Assembly: GCA_938046095.1 (NCBI GenBank)
Contig: CALIXS010000014.1
Location: forward strand, 62,001 to 126,000
Length of the DNA stretch: 64,000 nucleotides
Reading direction: 5' to 3'
DNA from: an uncultured Clostridia bacterium
GTDB taxonomy: Bacteria > Bacillota > Clostridia > Peptostreptococcales > Anaerovoracaceae
Part shown: positions 33,408-43,155 of the stretch, piece after piece
Layout of the letters: every line of letters starts with the position of its first letter
How positions within the stretch are numbered: position 1 is the first letter of the stretch
The notes under the pieces: model-generated
Databases searched by the model: none
The model's input: only the letters and a program-made list of their open reading frames with translations
What the model was told of the DNA's origin: nothing
Program-made: the position numbers and the translations under genes

Positions 33408-34262
33408 ATGAACGCGGTAGGTAAAATAGGTAAACTGATCGTCGAATACCAGTACGAGATAGAAATCGCTCTTCTGGCTCTTTTGGCACTGATCGTTCTG
33501 GTTTGGATCATCAGACTTATCGCGAGAGCGGTTAAACGCCGGGATGTACTTACTGAGATAAGTTCACGGGTGGAGGATATAAATGCGACGGTCAACGACA
33601 TAAATCGCAGGCAGGAGGCTTTGATTTCCGAAATGCCGGCGGAGTCCGAGCAACTTGAGACTCTGAAACAGCCTGAGACTCCTGAGCAGCCCGAATCTTC
33701 AGGGCAACCTGAGGTTCCGGAGCAGCATGGATTTTCGGGGCAATTTGAGACTACGGAGCAGCCCGAATCTTCAGGGCAGCCTGAGGTTCCGGAGCAGCAT
33801 GGATTTTCGGAGCAACCTGAGACTTCGGAACAGCATGAATTTCCGGGGCAGTTCGAGACTCCGGAACAGCATGAATCTTTTGAGCACTTCGGAACGCGCG
33901 GATGGTACGAATTATCCGAGCATCCCGAGATATTAAGGCATCCCGAAATCTTCGGACGCCCTGGATGGCATGAAATGTCCGAGCCGCTTGAGGCGGAGGA
34001 ATCTTCGGATGCTGCCGGATTTGTGCATGATGATATGGACGATGCGCCGACGAAGACGAGCGGATCATTTTACGCCGATGCAAAACCTCGGGATATATAT
34101 GAGACGGAGGTCTCGGCTTCCGACTCGATATTGGAGCCCGGCGCGGAGCAATCTTATGCGTCCGCTTACTCATCTGTGTCGAAGTATTACAGCAGAGATT
34201 GTGCCACGGACAAGTTCGGAAATGTATATTCAGAAGAGGTTTTGAACGAGCAAATTCACTGA
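33408..34262 (+). CDS. Membrane-anchored protein with proline/glutamine/glutamate-rich repeats
   Basis: A 284-residue protein of unknown function. One membrane helix lies at about residues 14-38, followed by a basic stop (RAVKRRD) and a short coiled coil (ISSRVEDINATVNDINRRQ). Residues ~75-200 are low-complexity, with imperfect repeats of the kind QPESSGQPEVPEQHGFS, one unit of about 27 residues occurring twice in almost the same DNA. The C-terminal 80 residues are less repetitive and end SEEVLNEQIH. The start at 33408 follows ggaggaa. The frame ends 25 bases before the zinc-ribbon protein gene. Confidence 0.7.
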   Translation: MNAVGKIGKLIVEYQYEIEIALLALLALIVLVWIIRLIARAVKRRDVLTEISSRVEDINATVNDINRRQEALISEMPAESEQLETLKQPETPEQPESSGQPEVPEQHGFSGQFETTEQPESSGQPEVPEQHGFSEQPETSEQHEFPGQFETPEQHESFEHFGTRGWYELSEHPEILRHPEIFGRPGWHEMSEPLEAEESSDAAGFVHDDMDDAPTKTSGSFYADAKPRDIYETEVSASDSILEPGAEQSYASAYSSVSKYYSRDCATDKFGNVYSEEVLNEQIH

Positions 34263-34287
34263 TTTGGCGTTCCTTCAGGAGGAAATG

Positions 34288-36741
34288 ATGTATTGCAAAA
34301 AATGCGGCAAGAGATTGGCGGACGGCGATAAGTTTTGCAGCTTGTGCGGAGCAAGGGTTGAAGGGCCGGATCTTAACAAAGGACTGCGCTCTGACGGCGA
34401 CGGCAGCGAAGAAAAATCAAAGCCGGCATTTCATATGACCGGACTCAATTGGGATCTCGACGGATTTCCGCGGAAAAGCAAACCCTCCGACAATATAGAT
34501 TTTAACTGGTCTTCGGTAATGGAGGAGAGAGATCTCCGCAGGTTCGAGGAAAAAGCCGAGGAAAACCGGGTTATGGATGAAGAGGATCTTTTTCTCAGAA
34601 TTAAAGCGGACGAGTCCGCGCCGGGTGTAAGGTTTAGGGATTTTAACTGGAATCTCGGCTCGACGACAAGGATAGACAGAACGGAAAATATTGAGCCGTA
34701 CCTTTGGAAGGAGGAAGACGTATTCATACCTGCTCCGCTGCGCGAGGCGGACGGCGAGGCGGCGCAGACAGCCCGGGAGGGTTCTGACGGTGAAGATCCG
34801 AACAGAGGCGTTACGGAGAGGATCGTACTCAAAGCCGCTCAGAAACAGCCAAAACACAGATATGACGCCGAAGAGGCGGCTGCGGCGATGGCGGAGGGGA
34901 TCGCGGCGGCGCAGGCTGCTCCGAGGAAGAGCATAGATAAATTCTATACGTTTAATAAAAAGAACGAGGAATTCCAGCAGCTTCTCGATGAAGAGTATGA
35001 GAGACTGCGCAAACGTATAAAAGAAGAAAACGAAGCCGAGGAGATGATCGCCGCAAAGCAGGAAAAACTCGACAAGGCGAGGGAATCATGGAAAGAAAAG
35101 GAAATAAATGAACCGGAGCATCTTCCTGTTCGAGAGGACGAGGAGCCTGAGCTTTCGGGTGCTGAAGTATCAGTAAGCGGTGATGAGGCTCAGGACTCCG
35201 TTTTAGCGGAAGAAGATGAAAAAGAGGTGAATGTTTCCGAACCTGAGGAAACCGAAACCGTTTCGGAGGACTCGGGAGCAGATACCGAATGTGCTTCAGA
35301 AGCCGCGGAAGAGAATACCGAAAACGCGTCAGAAGCCGCGGAAGAGAATACCGAAAACGTTTCGGAAGACTCGGGAAATGATGCGCCTCAAGCGGACTTC
35401 GGAGATACGTCGGATACACAGGCGGACGAAGCGGGTGAACAGAACACCGACACTTCAGAGGATGAAGCTGTCGGTGATAACGATACCGATGTCGGGGAGG
35501 TATGTGCAACCGGGGAAGAGGACACTGAAAACGCGTCAGAAACCGGGGAAGAGGACACTGAAAACGCGTCGGAAGCCGCGGAAGAAGACATCGAAAACGT
35601 TTCGGAAGACTCGGGAAATGATGCGCCTCAAGCGGATTCAGGAGATATGCCGGATGCACAGGCGGATGAAGCCGGTGAACGGAACACCGACACTTCTGAG
35701 GATGAGGCTGCCGGCGACGAGGATACCGATGCCGGGGAGGTATGCGCGGACGCTGAGGATGAGCACGAGCAAGCTCAAAAAAACGAGGAAAAATGCGCTG
35801 AGGGAGAGCTCGCCGAAGATGTTACAGAAAAGGCCTGTCCCCCCAGCGGAGATGAAGCGGAAGAGCAGGATGGCGGATGTGCGGACGCAAAGACGGAGGA
35901 CGAGAAGACCGGGGAGAAGAAGGAGGTCGATTCTGCTAAAGAAGAGACGGCAGGCGGAAGCGATAGGCCTCATTACAGCGATATCTTTGCTGACGACGAT
36001 GACGACGACGATAATCCTGCTGAAAAAAAGTCGGGCAGGGCGAAGCTGATCGTTCTCGATATCATAATTGTAATACTTGTTGTTGTAACTTTGATCACGG
36101 CCGTAATGGCATTTTTCCCGGAGTCTGCGGTTGCGTCAAAACTGCGCAAGAGTTTTGATCAGATAACTTCGGTTATGCATTCCGATCGCAGCGAAAAAAA
36201 CGGCAATACGTCGGCGAACACCGCGCTGCCGGCTTCGCCGGAGGCGTCTGCCGCTGACGATACGGTTGCGGGGCAGGCACTTAAAAGCCTCGCTTTGACG
36301 AGTGCGGATAATATAACCGCGATCTCCGCCGACGATACTCTTAAGTTCAAGGACACGTACGGCGTCAGCGCTTCAGGCTTCACGGACGGCGAGTGGCCCG
36401 GTGACGCTTCGGCAAAGAAGACTAGTGAAAAGATCGTATCGACGATGATAGAGTATTATTCGGCGTATTGCGAAAGGATGAACTCGGGCAGCGACAAGGT
36501 GCTTTCGATTATAGACAATTCATCCGAGCTCTACAAACAGGTCGAAGCCATAACCGAAGGAACCGATCCCCACTCGATAAGTTCTCTCTCTTTCGGCGAT
36601 ATTGTATCAGAAGGGAATTCGTATTACTCGCTTGTAAGGGTAACCGACAACATCGGAGGGAAAGAAACCTCCAGCATATATGTCGTGACTTTGAACGACA
36701 GCATGGCGGTTACGGCCATGACGGACGTTACCAGCAAGTGA
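34288..36741 (+). CDS. Zinc-ribbon protein with long acidic repeats and one membrane helix
   Basis: An 817-residue protein that I cannot name. It opens with a zinc ribbon (CKKCGKRLADGDKFCSLCG), then a charged region with a coiled coil (about 215-275), then some 260 residues of acidic repeats in which a ~75-residue unit (with SEDSGNDAPQAD and ADEAGE.NTDTSEDEA) occurs twice. One membrane helix follows (about 592-615; IVLDIIIVILVVVTLITAV). The last ~190 residues form a globular domain outside the membrane. The start is the ATG at 34288, five bases after aggagg. This zinc ribbon-helix-outer domain plan resembles TcaA-like envelope proteins (inference). Confidence 0.7.
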   Translation: MYCKKCGKRLADGDKFCSLCGARVEGPDLNKGLRSDGDGSEEKSKPAFHMTGLNWDLDGFPRKSKPSDNIDFNWSSVMEERDLRRFEEKAEENRVMDEEDLFLRIKADESAPGVRFRDFNWNLGSTTRIDRTENIEPYLWKEEDVFIPAPLREADGEAAQTAREGSDGEDPNRGVTERIVLKAAQKQPKHRYDAEEAAAAMAEGIAAAQAAPRKSIDKFYTFNKKNEEFQQLLDEEYERLRKRIKEENEAEEMIAAKQEKLDKARESWKEKEINEPEHLPVREDEEPELSGAEVSVSGDEAQDSVLAEEDEKEVNVSEPEETETVSEDSGADTECASEAAEENTENASEAAEENTENVSEDSGNDAPQADFGDTSDTQADEAGEQNTDTSEDEAVGDNDTDVGEVCATGEEDTENASETGEEDTENASEAAEEDIENVSEDSGNDAPQADSGDMPDAQADEAGERNTDTSEDEAAGDEDTDAGEVCADAEDEHEQAQKNEEKCAEGELAEDVTEKACPPSGDEAEEQDGGCADAKTEDEKTGEKKEVDSAKEETAGGSDRPHYSDIFADDDDDDDNPAEKKSGRAKLIVLDIIIVILVVVTLITAVMAFFPESAVASKLRKSFDQITSVMHSDRSEKNGNTSANTALPASPEASAADDTVAGQALKSLALTSADNITAISADDTLKFKDTYGVSASGFTDGEWPGDASAKKTSEKIVSTMIEYYSAYCERMNSGSDKVLSIIDNSSELYKQVEAITEGTDPHSISSLSFGDIVSEGNSYYSLVRVTDNIGGKETSSIYVVTLNDSMAVTAMTDVTSK

Positions 36742-36845
36742 CGTACCCGGCAGGCGGCAGATGCGGATGCGCAAAATGTCGGGGAAACCGGAAGGGGCGC
36801 ACATGGAACAGCGTCCGGCGGCGAAAGGCCTAAAGGGAGGCTTAT

Positions 36846-39686
36846 TTGAAAGGCATAAATATAAAAAGAGAAAAGAACGGGGCTGTAAATGCGAACACAG
36901 GAAAGCGCGCATCGATAGTGATATTGATCGTTGTACTGGTTGTGATCGCATTTCTGCTTATGATAAACTTTATTACCGACTGGATGTGGTTCAGGGAGAT
37001 GGGCTACACGAGCGTTTTTTTAACAAAACTCACGACACAGCTGAAGGCAGGTGTGCCTGTGTTCGTTATTCTTTCGTTGCTGATGATTATTTATATGAAC
37101 ATGCTCAGAAAAAGCTACTTCAGGAAGATCGTTTCGCACGAGATAACGAATGCAAAAAGGTTGAACTTTATAACGGCCGGGATATCCGTGGTGTTTGCGG
37201 GCGTCGTGTCGGGATATTTTGTCAAAGAACTGTGGTTTGAGTTTCTCGAGTTTGTGAACGGCAAGGATTTTAACATAAAAGACCCTCTGTTCGGACTCGA
37301 TGTTTCGTTCTACATTTTCAGGCTCGATTTTCTCAGCAGACTTGATACGATGATGATCGGTTTTGTCGTTTTGTTTTTCGTCGTGACTCTTATATATTAT
37401 ACTGTATTGCTTATAGTGCACAGTCCCGATGTCTTCGAGGAGGATGAGGCCGTACCGCTCGGAGAGTCGGAGAACCGTACGTTCAGCCTGAAGAGCCGCA
37501 GGATATCAAGGTCAAACATATATCAGCTGTTTCAGATAGCATCGGTGCAGTTGTCGATAATGGGGATAGTGTTTTTTCTTATGCTCGGAGCATATTTTAT
37601 GCTCGCGCAGTTTGATCTTCTTCATGCGCATACCGGGGTTGTTTACGGTGCGGGCTTTACGGATGTTCACGTAACGCTCTGGGTTTACAGGCTTCTTATG
37701 CTGTTGTCGCTCGTCGGTGCTTTGCTCGTAATACCGGCGGTGAGAAAGCGCAGCGTCAAGCGCATTGCCGCGATCCCCGCTGTCATGATAGCCGTTTACG
37801 TGTTGGGCATAGGAGCGGCGGCTCTTGTTCAGAATGTGATAGTTGCGCCGGACGAGATAAGCAAAGAATCGGAGTACCTTGCAAATAATATAGAATATAC
37901 GCAGTACGCATACGATATAGACGATGTGGAAAGTGTTGATTTTGCTGCGGAAAGCAATTTGACCGCCGGTGATATCATCAGGAACGAACCTACGGTCAGC
38001 AACATAAGGATAAACGATTACGATCCCGTCAAAACTTTTTACAATCAGACACAGTCGATAAGGCAGTATTACAAATTCAACGACACGGATGTGGACAGGT
38101 ATCTGCTCGACGATGATTATACTCAGACGTACCTTTCGGTCAGAGAGATCGACGAGGGAAAAATCAACGATACATGGATAAACAGGCACCTTAAGTATAC
38201 TCACGGATACGGCGCAGCGGTGTCGCGTGTCGATACGATAACGTCGAGCGGTCAGCCTGATCTCATAGTCCGGGATATCCCGCCGGCAAGCTCCGAAAAG
38301 GAACTCGAAATAAGCAGACCGCAGATATATTTCGGTGAGCTGTCGAATGATTACGTAATAGTGGGAACGAAAGAGGACGAGTTTGATTATCCGAACGGGC
38401 AGGAAAACAAATACACCCGCTATGAGGGCGATGCCGGGATCAGGCTCAGTCTGCTCAACAGGCTCATGTTTTCGATAAGAGAGGGAAGTCTTAAGCTGCT
38501 CGTCTCATCGAATATCACAGGCGATTCGAAAATCATAATCAATCGAAACGTCGGCAAAAGGGTAAAGGAGATAATGCCTTATCTGAGCTACGAGAACGAT
38601 CCGTACGGAGTCATAGCGGACGGCAGAATATACTGGATCATCGACGCATACACGACATCGTCGTATTATCCCTATTCCGAGCCGCACAGCGGCAAAACGG
38701 GAACGACTAACTATATAAGAAATTCGATAAAGGTCGTCGTCGACGCGTACAACGGAGGCGTCAGCTATTATATAGTGGACGGTGACGATCCTATAGCGAA
38801 GACGTATCAGAGCATATTCCCGAAACTCTTCAAGGGTTATGACGAAATGCCGGAGGCGCTTCGCTCACATATAAGATATCCGAACACTATGCTCGAGATA
38901 CAGGCTGACGTTTACGGGCAGTATCATATGTCGGATGCGAATGTGTTTTACCAGAATGAGGACGCGTGGGAGGTTTCGCACGAAATATACGGAACGGAGG
39001 AACGTAAGCTCGTGCCTAACTATTTTGTTCTTCAGCTGCCGGGTGAGTCGGAGCCCGAGTTCGTTTCGATGTTGCCGTACTCACCGAAATCAAAGCAGAA
39101 TATGACGGCGCTTCTCATGACGAGAAACGACGGCGATCATTACGGTCAGCTCGTGCTCTACCGCTTCCCAAAGAACAGGACGGTTTACGGCCCTATGCAG
39201 ATAGAGGCGCAGATCGACCAGAATACGAAAATATCACAGGACTTTTCACTGTGGAGCCAGGCGGGATCAAAATACAGCAGGGGTACACTCTTTGTAGTAC
39301 CTATGGACGATTCGCTGATGTATATAGAGCCTATCTATCTGGAAGCGGCCAACAGCGCTATCCCGGAAGTGAAAAAGGTCGTGGTCGCCTACGGCGACAG
39401 AATTGCTTATGAAAATACGCTTCAGGAAGCGCTCGTCTCGCTGTTCGGAGATGAGATCTCGGGCGGGATCCCGGGAGGCAGCGGAAATGACGGAGAAACG
39501 GACGGCAATACAGGTAATGCGGGTACTGACGGTGGCGTACAGGTGAATTCAGAATACGCTAAGGCCGCTCAGGATGCCTACAACAACGCGCAGCAGGCTC
39601 TTAAGAACAGCGATTGGGCATTATACGGCAAATATATGGACGAATTGGAGGAAAATCTCAACAAGCTCGTCGGTTCGAAAAATTAG
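36846..39686 (+). CDS. UPF0182 family membrane protein
   Basis: A 946-residue protein of the UPF0182 (COG1615) family, function unknown. Seven membrane helices fill the first ~320 residues ('TDWMWFREMGYTSVFLTKL' is a family hallmark), followed by a large domain outside the cell with '..ERKLVPNYFVLQLPGE' and 'YGPMQIEAQIDQ'. A glycine-rich linker (GGSGNDGETDGNTGN) precedes a short C-terminal helix. The start is a TTG at 36846, preceded by aagggagg with five bases spacing; no ATG is available nearby. The glutamine synthetase gene follows after 11 bases. Confidence 0.88.
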   Translation: MKGINIKREKNGAVNANTGKRASIVILIVVLVVIAFLLMINFITDWMWFREMGYTSVFLTKLTTQLKAGVPVFVILSLLMIIYMNMLRKSYFRKIVSHEITNAKRLNFITAGISVVFAGVVSGYFVKELWFEFLEFVNGKDFNIKDPLFGLDVSFYIFRLDFLSRLDTMMIGFVVLFFVVTLIYYTVLLIVHSPDVFEEDEAVPLGESENRTFSLKSRRISRSNIYQLFQIASVQLSIMGIVFFLMLGAYFMLAQFDLLHAHTGVVYGAGFTDVHVTLWVYRLLMLLSLVGALLVIPAVRKRSVKRIAAIPAVMIAVYVLGIGAAALVQNVIVAPDEISKESEYLANNIEYTQYAYDIDDVESVDFAAESNLTAGDIIRNEPTVSNIRINDYDPVKTFYNQTQSIRQYYKFNDTDVDRYLLDDDYTQTYLSVREIDEGKINDTWINRHLKYTHGYGAAVSRVDTITSSGQPDLIVRDIPPASSEKELEISRPQIYFGELSNDYVIVGTKEDEFDYPNGQENKYTRYEGDAGIRLSLLNRLMFSIREGSLKLLVSSNITGDSKIIINRNVGKRVKEIMPYLSYENDPYGVIADGRIYWIIDAYTTSSYYPYSEPHSGKTGTTNYIRNSIKVVVDAYNGGVSYYIVDGDDPIAKTYQSIFPKLFKGYDEMPEALRSHIRYPNTMLEIQADVYGQYHMSDANVFYQNEDAWEVSHEIYGTEERKLVPNYFVLQLPGESEPEFVSMLPYSPKSKQNMTALLMTRNDGDHYGQLVLYRFPKNRTVYGPMQIEAQIDQNTKISQDFSLWSQAGSKYSRGTLFVVPMDDSLMYIEPIYLEAANSAIPEVKKVVVAYGDRIAYENTLQEALVSLFGDEISGGIPGGSGNDGETDGNTGNAGTDGGVQVNSEYAKAAQDAYNNAQQALKNSDWALYGKYMDELEENLNKLVGSKN

Positions 39687-39697
39687 GAGGAATCAGC

Positions 39698-41617
39698 ATG
39701 TTAAAATTCGACATCGACAAAATGCTTTTTGTTATCCCGTCAGAGGAGCATTCGAACGGGCAGATCATCAAAGCTCTCAGGGAACATCCGGAGGTGCAGT
39801 ATGTTTCCTTTGTCGGTATCGATATGGGAGGGCATGACACGGACGAAAAGATCCCCGTCGGACTGTTCATAAAAGATATAGACAAGATGCTGACTAAGGG
39901 AGTGCAAACCGACGGGTCATCTGTCGCTCTTCCCAAAATAGCCGTGCTGAATAACGCAAAGGTGGACATTATCCCCGATCTCAGCTGCAATTGGTACGTC
40001 GATTACAATTACAGAAATATCGACAATGCGACGGGGTTGCCGGTCGGTACTTTGCGACTGCCGTCCTTCCTCGTGCACAACGACAGCTTCAGGTGCGGTT
40101 CCAGAGTCATGCTCCGGGATTCCATGGATCTGTTCAAAGCCGAGCTGCGCAAGGCGCTTGCCGAGCATTCGTACGTGTTTAAGTGGATACGCGGAGCCGA
40201 ATCGGTTGAGGATATAGAGGATTTTATAATTACGAGCGCGACAGAGCTCGAGTTCTGGGTCAAGACTCCGGACGACAAGGGAGACCGCGAGCAGCTTTTT
40301 ACAGCACAGGTTCTCAAGGAGCAGTACTGGAAGAGAACATACGGTGAGGTGCGCACCGCACTCGAGGATACTCTTGAGATATTGGACAAGTACGGCTTCG
40401 GCGTCGAGATGGGTCACAAGGAGGTCGGAGGCGTAAAGGCAAGGATGGGCAATACAGGTCATTACGATCACGTGATGGAGCAGCTCGAAATAGATTGGAA
40501 ATATGCGGATGCCATGCAGGCTGCAGATAACGAAAATCAGGTGAAATATGTCGTGAGAGATATCTTCACCATGCACGGGCTCGACGTGACGTTTATGGCA
40601 AAGCCGTTCCCCGGGGTCGCCGGAAGCGGCGAGCACACTCATATAGGACTTGCCGCCAGACTTAAGGACGGCACGGTAACGAGTATGTTCAGCCCGGTCG
40701 ATATGTCGAAGGATTTTATGAATCCGATAGGCTACGGAGCGTTGATGGGACTGCTTAAAAATTATGAGGTCATCAATCCTTTTGTCAGTTCAAGCAATGA
40801 CGCTTTCAACAGACTGAAACCGGGCTATGAGGCTCCTGTCTGTATTGTCACATCTCTCGGACATTCGCCTGAGGAGCCGAGCAGAAACAGAACAGTGCTT
40901 GCCGGACTGATCAGGGACAGATCGAATCCTCTGTCCACGAGGTTTGAGCTTAGGTCACCGAATCCTAAGAGCAATACATATCTTGTACTTGCCGCGTCGT
41001 ATATGGCCGCGCTCGACGGCATCCGCGCCGTACTTGCAGCCGAAAAGACTCCGTCGGATCTCGAACGTTCGATATCAAAATCATACGGCACTGAGGATTT
41101 CTATCTCGACAGGGACCGCGAATACAGGAGTGAAAAGGAGGTTTTCGAGGACTACACTCAGGAAGAGCGTGACAGACTGTTCGGGCGAGCACCGGCCACC
41201 GTATGGGAGAACATAAAGGCGCTCGACAGCTTCCCCGAAAAGACTGCTGTTCTCAAATACGCAGGCGTTATGACGGATATCGTCCTCGAATCGTATAAGT
41301 ATCAGGTAATATCGCAGTGGAAAACAGAGCTTCACGACAGGCTTATACCTAACAATATGGCTTTGATCAGAGGCTGTCACAAGCTGCACGAGTATGACGG
41401 CTTTTCAGATCTCGACGACAAAACATGGAAAGAGATCGACGAGATGCGCCACGAGATAGGTAAGGATACTCTCGATTATAAGTGCCTGCTGACACGGGCA
41501 AAGGAGGCACTCGATAACGACATGTTTGACGAGGCGTCGGAGCTCCAGAAAGAAATACAGGTTAAGACTGCCCGAATGCAGGAACTTTACGCTAAATACA
41601 GGAAGAATATCCTATGA
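39698..41617 (+). CDS. Glutamine synthetase, long atypical form
   Basis: Forms glutamine from glutamate, ammonia and ATP. At 639 residues it is much longer than type I (about 440-470) and shorter than type III (about 700). Type I-like motifs are present: QTDGSSVALP near 70, 'ELEFWVKTP' with metal ligands, 'FMAKPFPGVAGSGEHTHIGL' and 'NRTVLAGLIRDRSNP..RFELRSPNPKSN'. The last ~170 residues are an extra helical domain with a coiled coil (KEIQVKTARMQELYAKYRK). ATG follows aggaggaa. The stop overlaps the start of the cardiolipin synthase gene (ATGA). Confidence 0.88.
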   Translation: MLKFDIDKMLFVIPSEEHSNGQIIKALREHPEVQYVSFVGIDMGGHDTDEKIPVGLFIKDIDKMLTKGVQTDGSSVALPKIAVLNNAKVDIIPDLSCNWYVDYNYRNIDNATGLPVGTLRLPSFLVHNDSFRCGSRVMLRDSMDLFKAELRKALAEHSYVFKWIRGAESVEDIEDFIITSATELEFWVKTPDDKGDREQLFTAQVLKEQYWKRTYGEVRTALEDTLEILDKYGFGVEMGHKEVGGVKARMGNTGHYDHVMEQLEIDWKYADAMQAADNENQVKYVVRDIFTMHGLDVTFMAKPFPGVAGSGEHTHIGLAARLKDGTVTSMFSPVDMSKDFMNPIGYGALMGLLKNYEVINPFVSSSNDAFNRLKPGYEAPVCIVTSLGHSPEEPSRNRTVLAGLIRDRSNPLSTRFELRSPNPKSNTYLVLAASYMAALDGIRAVLAAEKTPSDLERSISKSYGTEDFYLDRDREYRSEKEVFEDYTQEERDRLFGRAPATVWENIKALDSFPEKTAVLKYAGVMTDIVLESYKYQVISQWKTELHDRLIPNNMALIRGCHKLHEYDGFSDLDDKTWKEIDEMRHEIGKDTLDYKCLLTRAKEALDNDMFDEASELQKEIQVKTARMQELYAKYRKNIL

Positions 41618-43146
41618 AACCGGTCAAAGGCATCGTCGGTAAAATATTCAGCAGGTTTGTTATAATTGTCGTGCTGATCCTGATACAGACAGGGTGGATA
41701 GCCCTCGCGGTACTTAAGCTGGGTCAATACACGCAGTATACACAGATCGCATTTAATGTGCTGTCCGTGCTGATGGCTTTGTTCGTGGTTTATCGCGATG
41801 ATAATCCCGCTTACAAGCTCGGATGGATACTTCTCATCGTGCTCGTACCGATACTCGGGAGTACGATGTATCTTTTTTTCGGAAACAAGCGGCCGTCGAG
41901 GAGCCTGAGCCGTATGATCGATCCCGTCACCTGCGCACACGAGGAAGATGCAAGGCAGGAATACGACCTCGGAGAGATAAGCAGCGACAGACTCATACAC
42001 ACTTTGCAATATATAAGTGATTATGGCAGATATCCGGCATGGTCGGAGACAAAGACAAAGTATTACGACCTCGCGGATAAGGCGTTTCAGGATATGCTCT
42101 TTGATCTTGCACGGGCAGAGCATTACATATTTATGGAATACTTTATTGTCGCCGAGGGGTATATGTGGGACAGGACATACGACATTCTGCGCAAAAAAGC
42201 GGAGAAAGGCGTTGATGTAAGGCTCATATACGATGATATAGGCAGTATAGACAGAGTCCCGTTCGGCTTCGCGGATCGGTGCGAAAGAGACGGGATAAAG
42301 ACTGTCGTATTCAATCCCCTGAAACCGCTGCTGTCACTCGTGTACAACAACCGCGACCACAGAAAAATCGTCGTGATTGACGGATACATAGGGTATTCCG
42401 GCGGCTACAATATCGGAGACGAGTATATAAACAGAGTTTCGAGGTTCGGGCACTGGAAGGATACGGGCATAAGGCTTGAGGGTCGCGGCGTATGGAATTA
42501 CACGCTTATGTTCCTGAACATGTGGAATGCCTTCAGAAAGACCGAGAGCGATTACGCGCCGTACAGACCGGACGTATACAACAAAGGACCGTTTTACAGC
42601 GACGGTATAGTCCAGCCGTTTTCGGATTCCCCGCTGGATTGGGAAAACCTCGGTGAAAACGTATATATGGAGCTGCTCAATCAGGCTCAGGATTACGTAT
42701 ATATATATACCCCTTATCTGATATTGGACAACGAAATGAAGACGGCTATGACGCTTGCGGCAAAGCGCGGTGTCGACGTAAGGCTCGTAACTCCGGGGAT
42801 CCCGGACAAGCATCTTATATACAGGCTGACGAGATCGTACTACAGACCGCTGATAAATGCAGGGGTCAAAATATATGAGTATATTCCCGGCTTTATACAC
42901 GCAAAGAGTTTCATTTCGGATGACAGAATCGGTGTGGTAGGTACGATCAATCTCGATTACAGAAGCCTGTTTCTCCATTTTGAATGCGGGACTCTCATGG
43001 TCGGCTGCGCTGCGCTGCGCGACCTCAAGGAGGATTGCGAAAGAACCTTTGCAAGGTCACGTGAGATTACGGAAAAGGACTGTTACCATACATTTATCGG
43101 CCTGCTGTTTGACAGCGTTCTCAGAGTAATAAGTCCTCTGCTTTAG
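41614..43146 (+). CDS. cls: Cardiolipin synthase, phospholipase D type
   Basis: Membrane enzyme of 510 residues that condenses two phosphatidylglycerols to cardiolipin. Two N-terminal helices (about 10-85) are followed by two HKD motifs: NRDHRKIVVIDGYIGYSGG (about 248) and HAKSFISDDRIGVVGTINLD (about 430). It overlaps the glutamine synthetase gene by four bases and is followed after nine bases by the PLP-enzyme gene. Confidence 0.95.
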   Translation: MKPVKGIVGKIFSRFVIIVVLILIQTGWIALAVLKLGQYTQYTQIAFNVLSVLMALFVVYRDDNPAYKLGWILLIVLVPILGSTMYLFFGNKRPSRSLSRMIDPVTCAHEEDARQEYDLGEISSDRLIHTLQYISDYGRYPAWSETKTKYYDLADKAFQDMLFDLARAEHYIFMEYFIVAEGYMWDRTYDILRKKAEKGVDVRLIYDDIGSIDRVPFGFADRCERDGIKTVVFNPLKPLLSLVYNNRDHRKIVVIDGYIGYSGGYNIGDEYINRVSRFGHWKDTGIRLEGRGVWNYTLMFLNMWNAFRKTESDYAPYRPDVYNKGPFYSDGIVQPFSDSPLDWENLGENVYMELLNQAQDYVYIYTPYLILDNEMKTAMTLAAKRGVDVRLVTPGIPDKHLIYRLTRSYYRPLINAGVKIYEYIPGFIHAKSFISDDRIGVVGTINLDYRSLFLHFECGTLMVGCAALRDLKEDCERTFARSREITEKDCYHTFIGLLFDSVLRVISPLL

Positions 43147-43155
43147 GAGTCATAT

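Noticed and set aside
34952..36049. Long open frames on both strands opposite or beside the acidic repeats
   Set aside because: These are shadow frames created by the repetitive codons of the real gene; composition is that of a repeat read out of frame.
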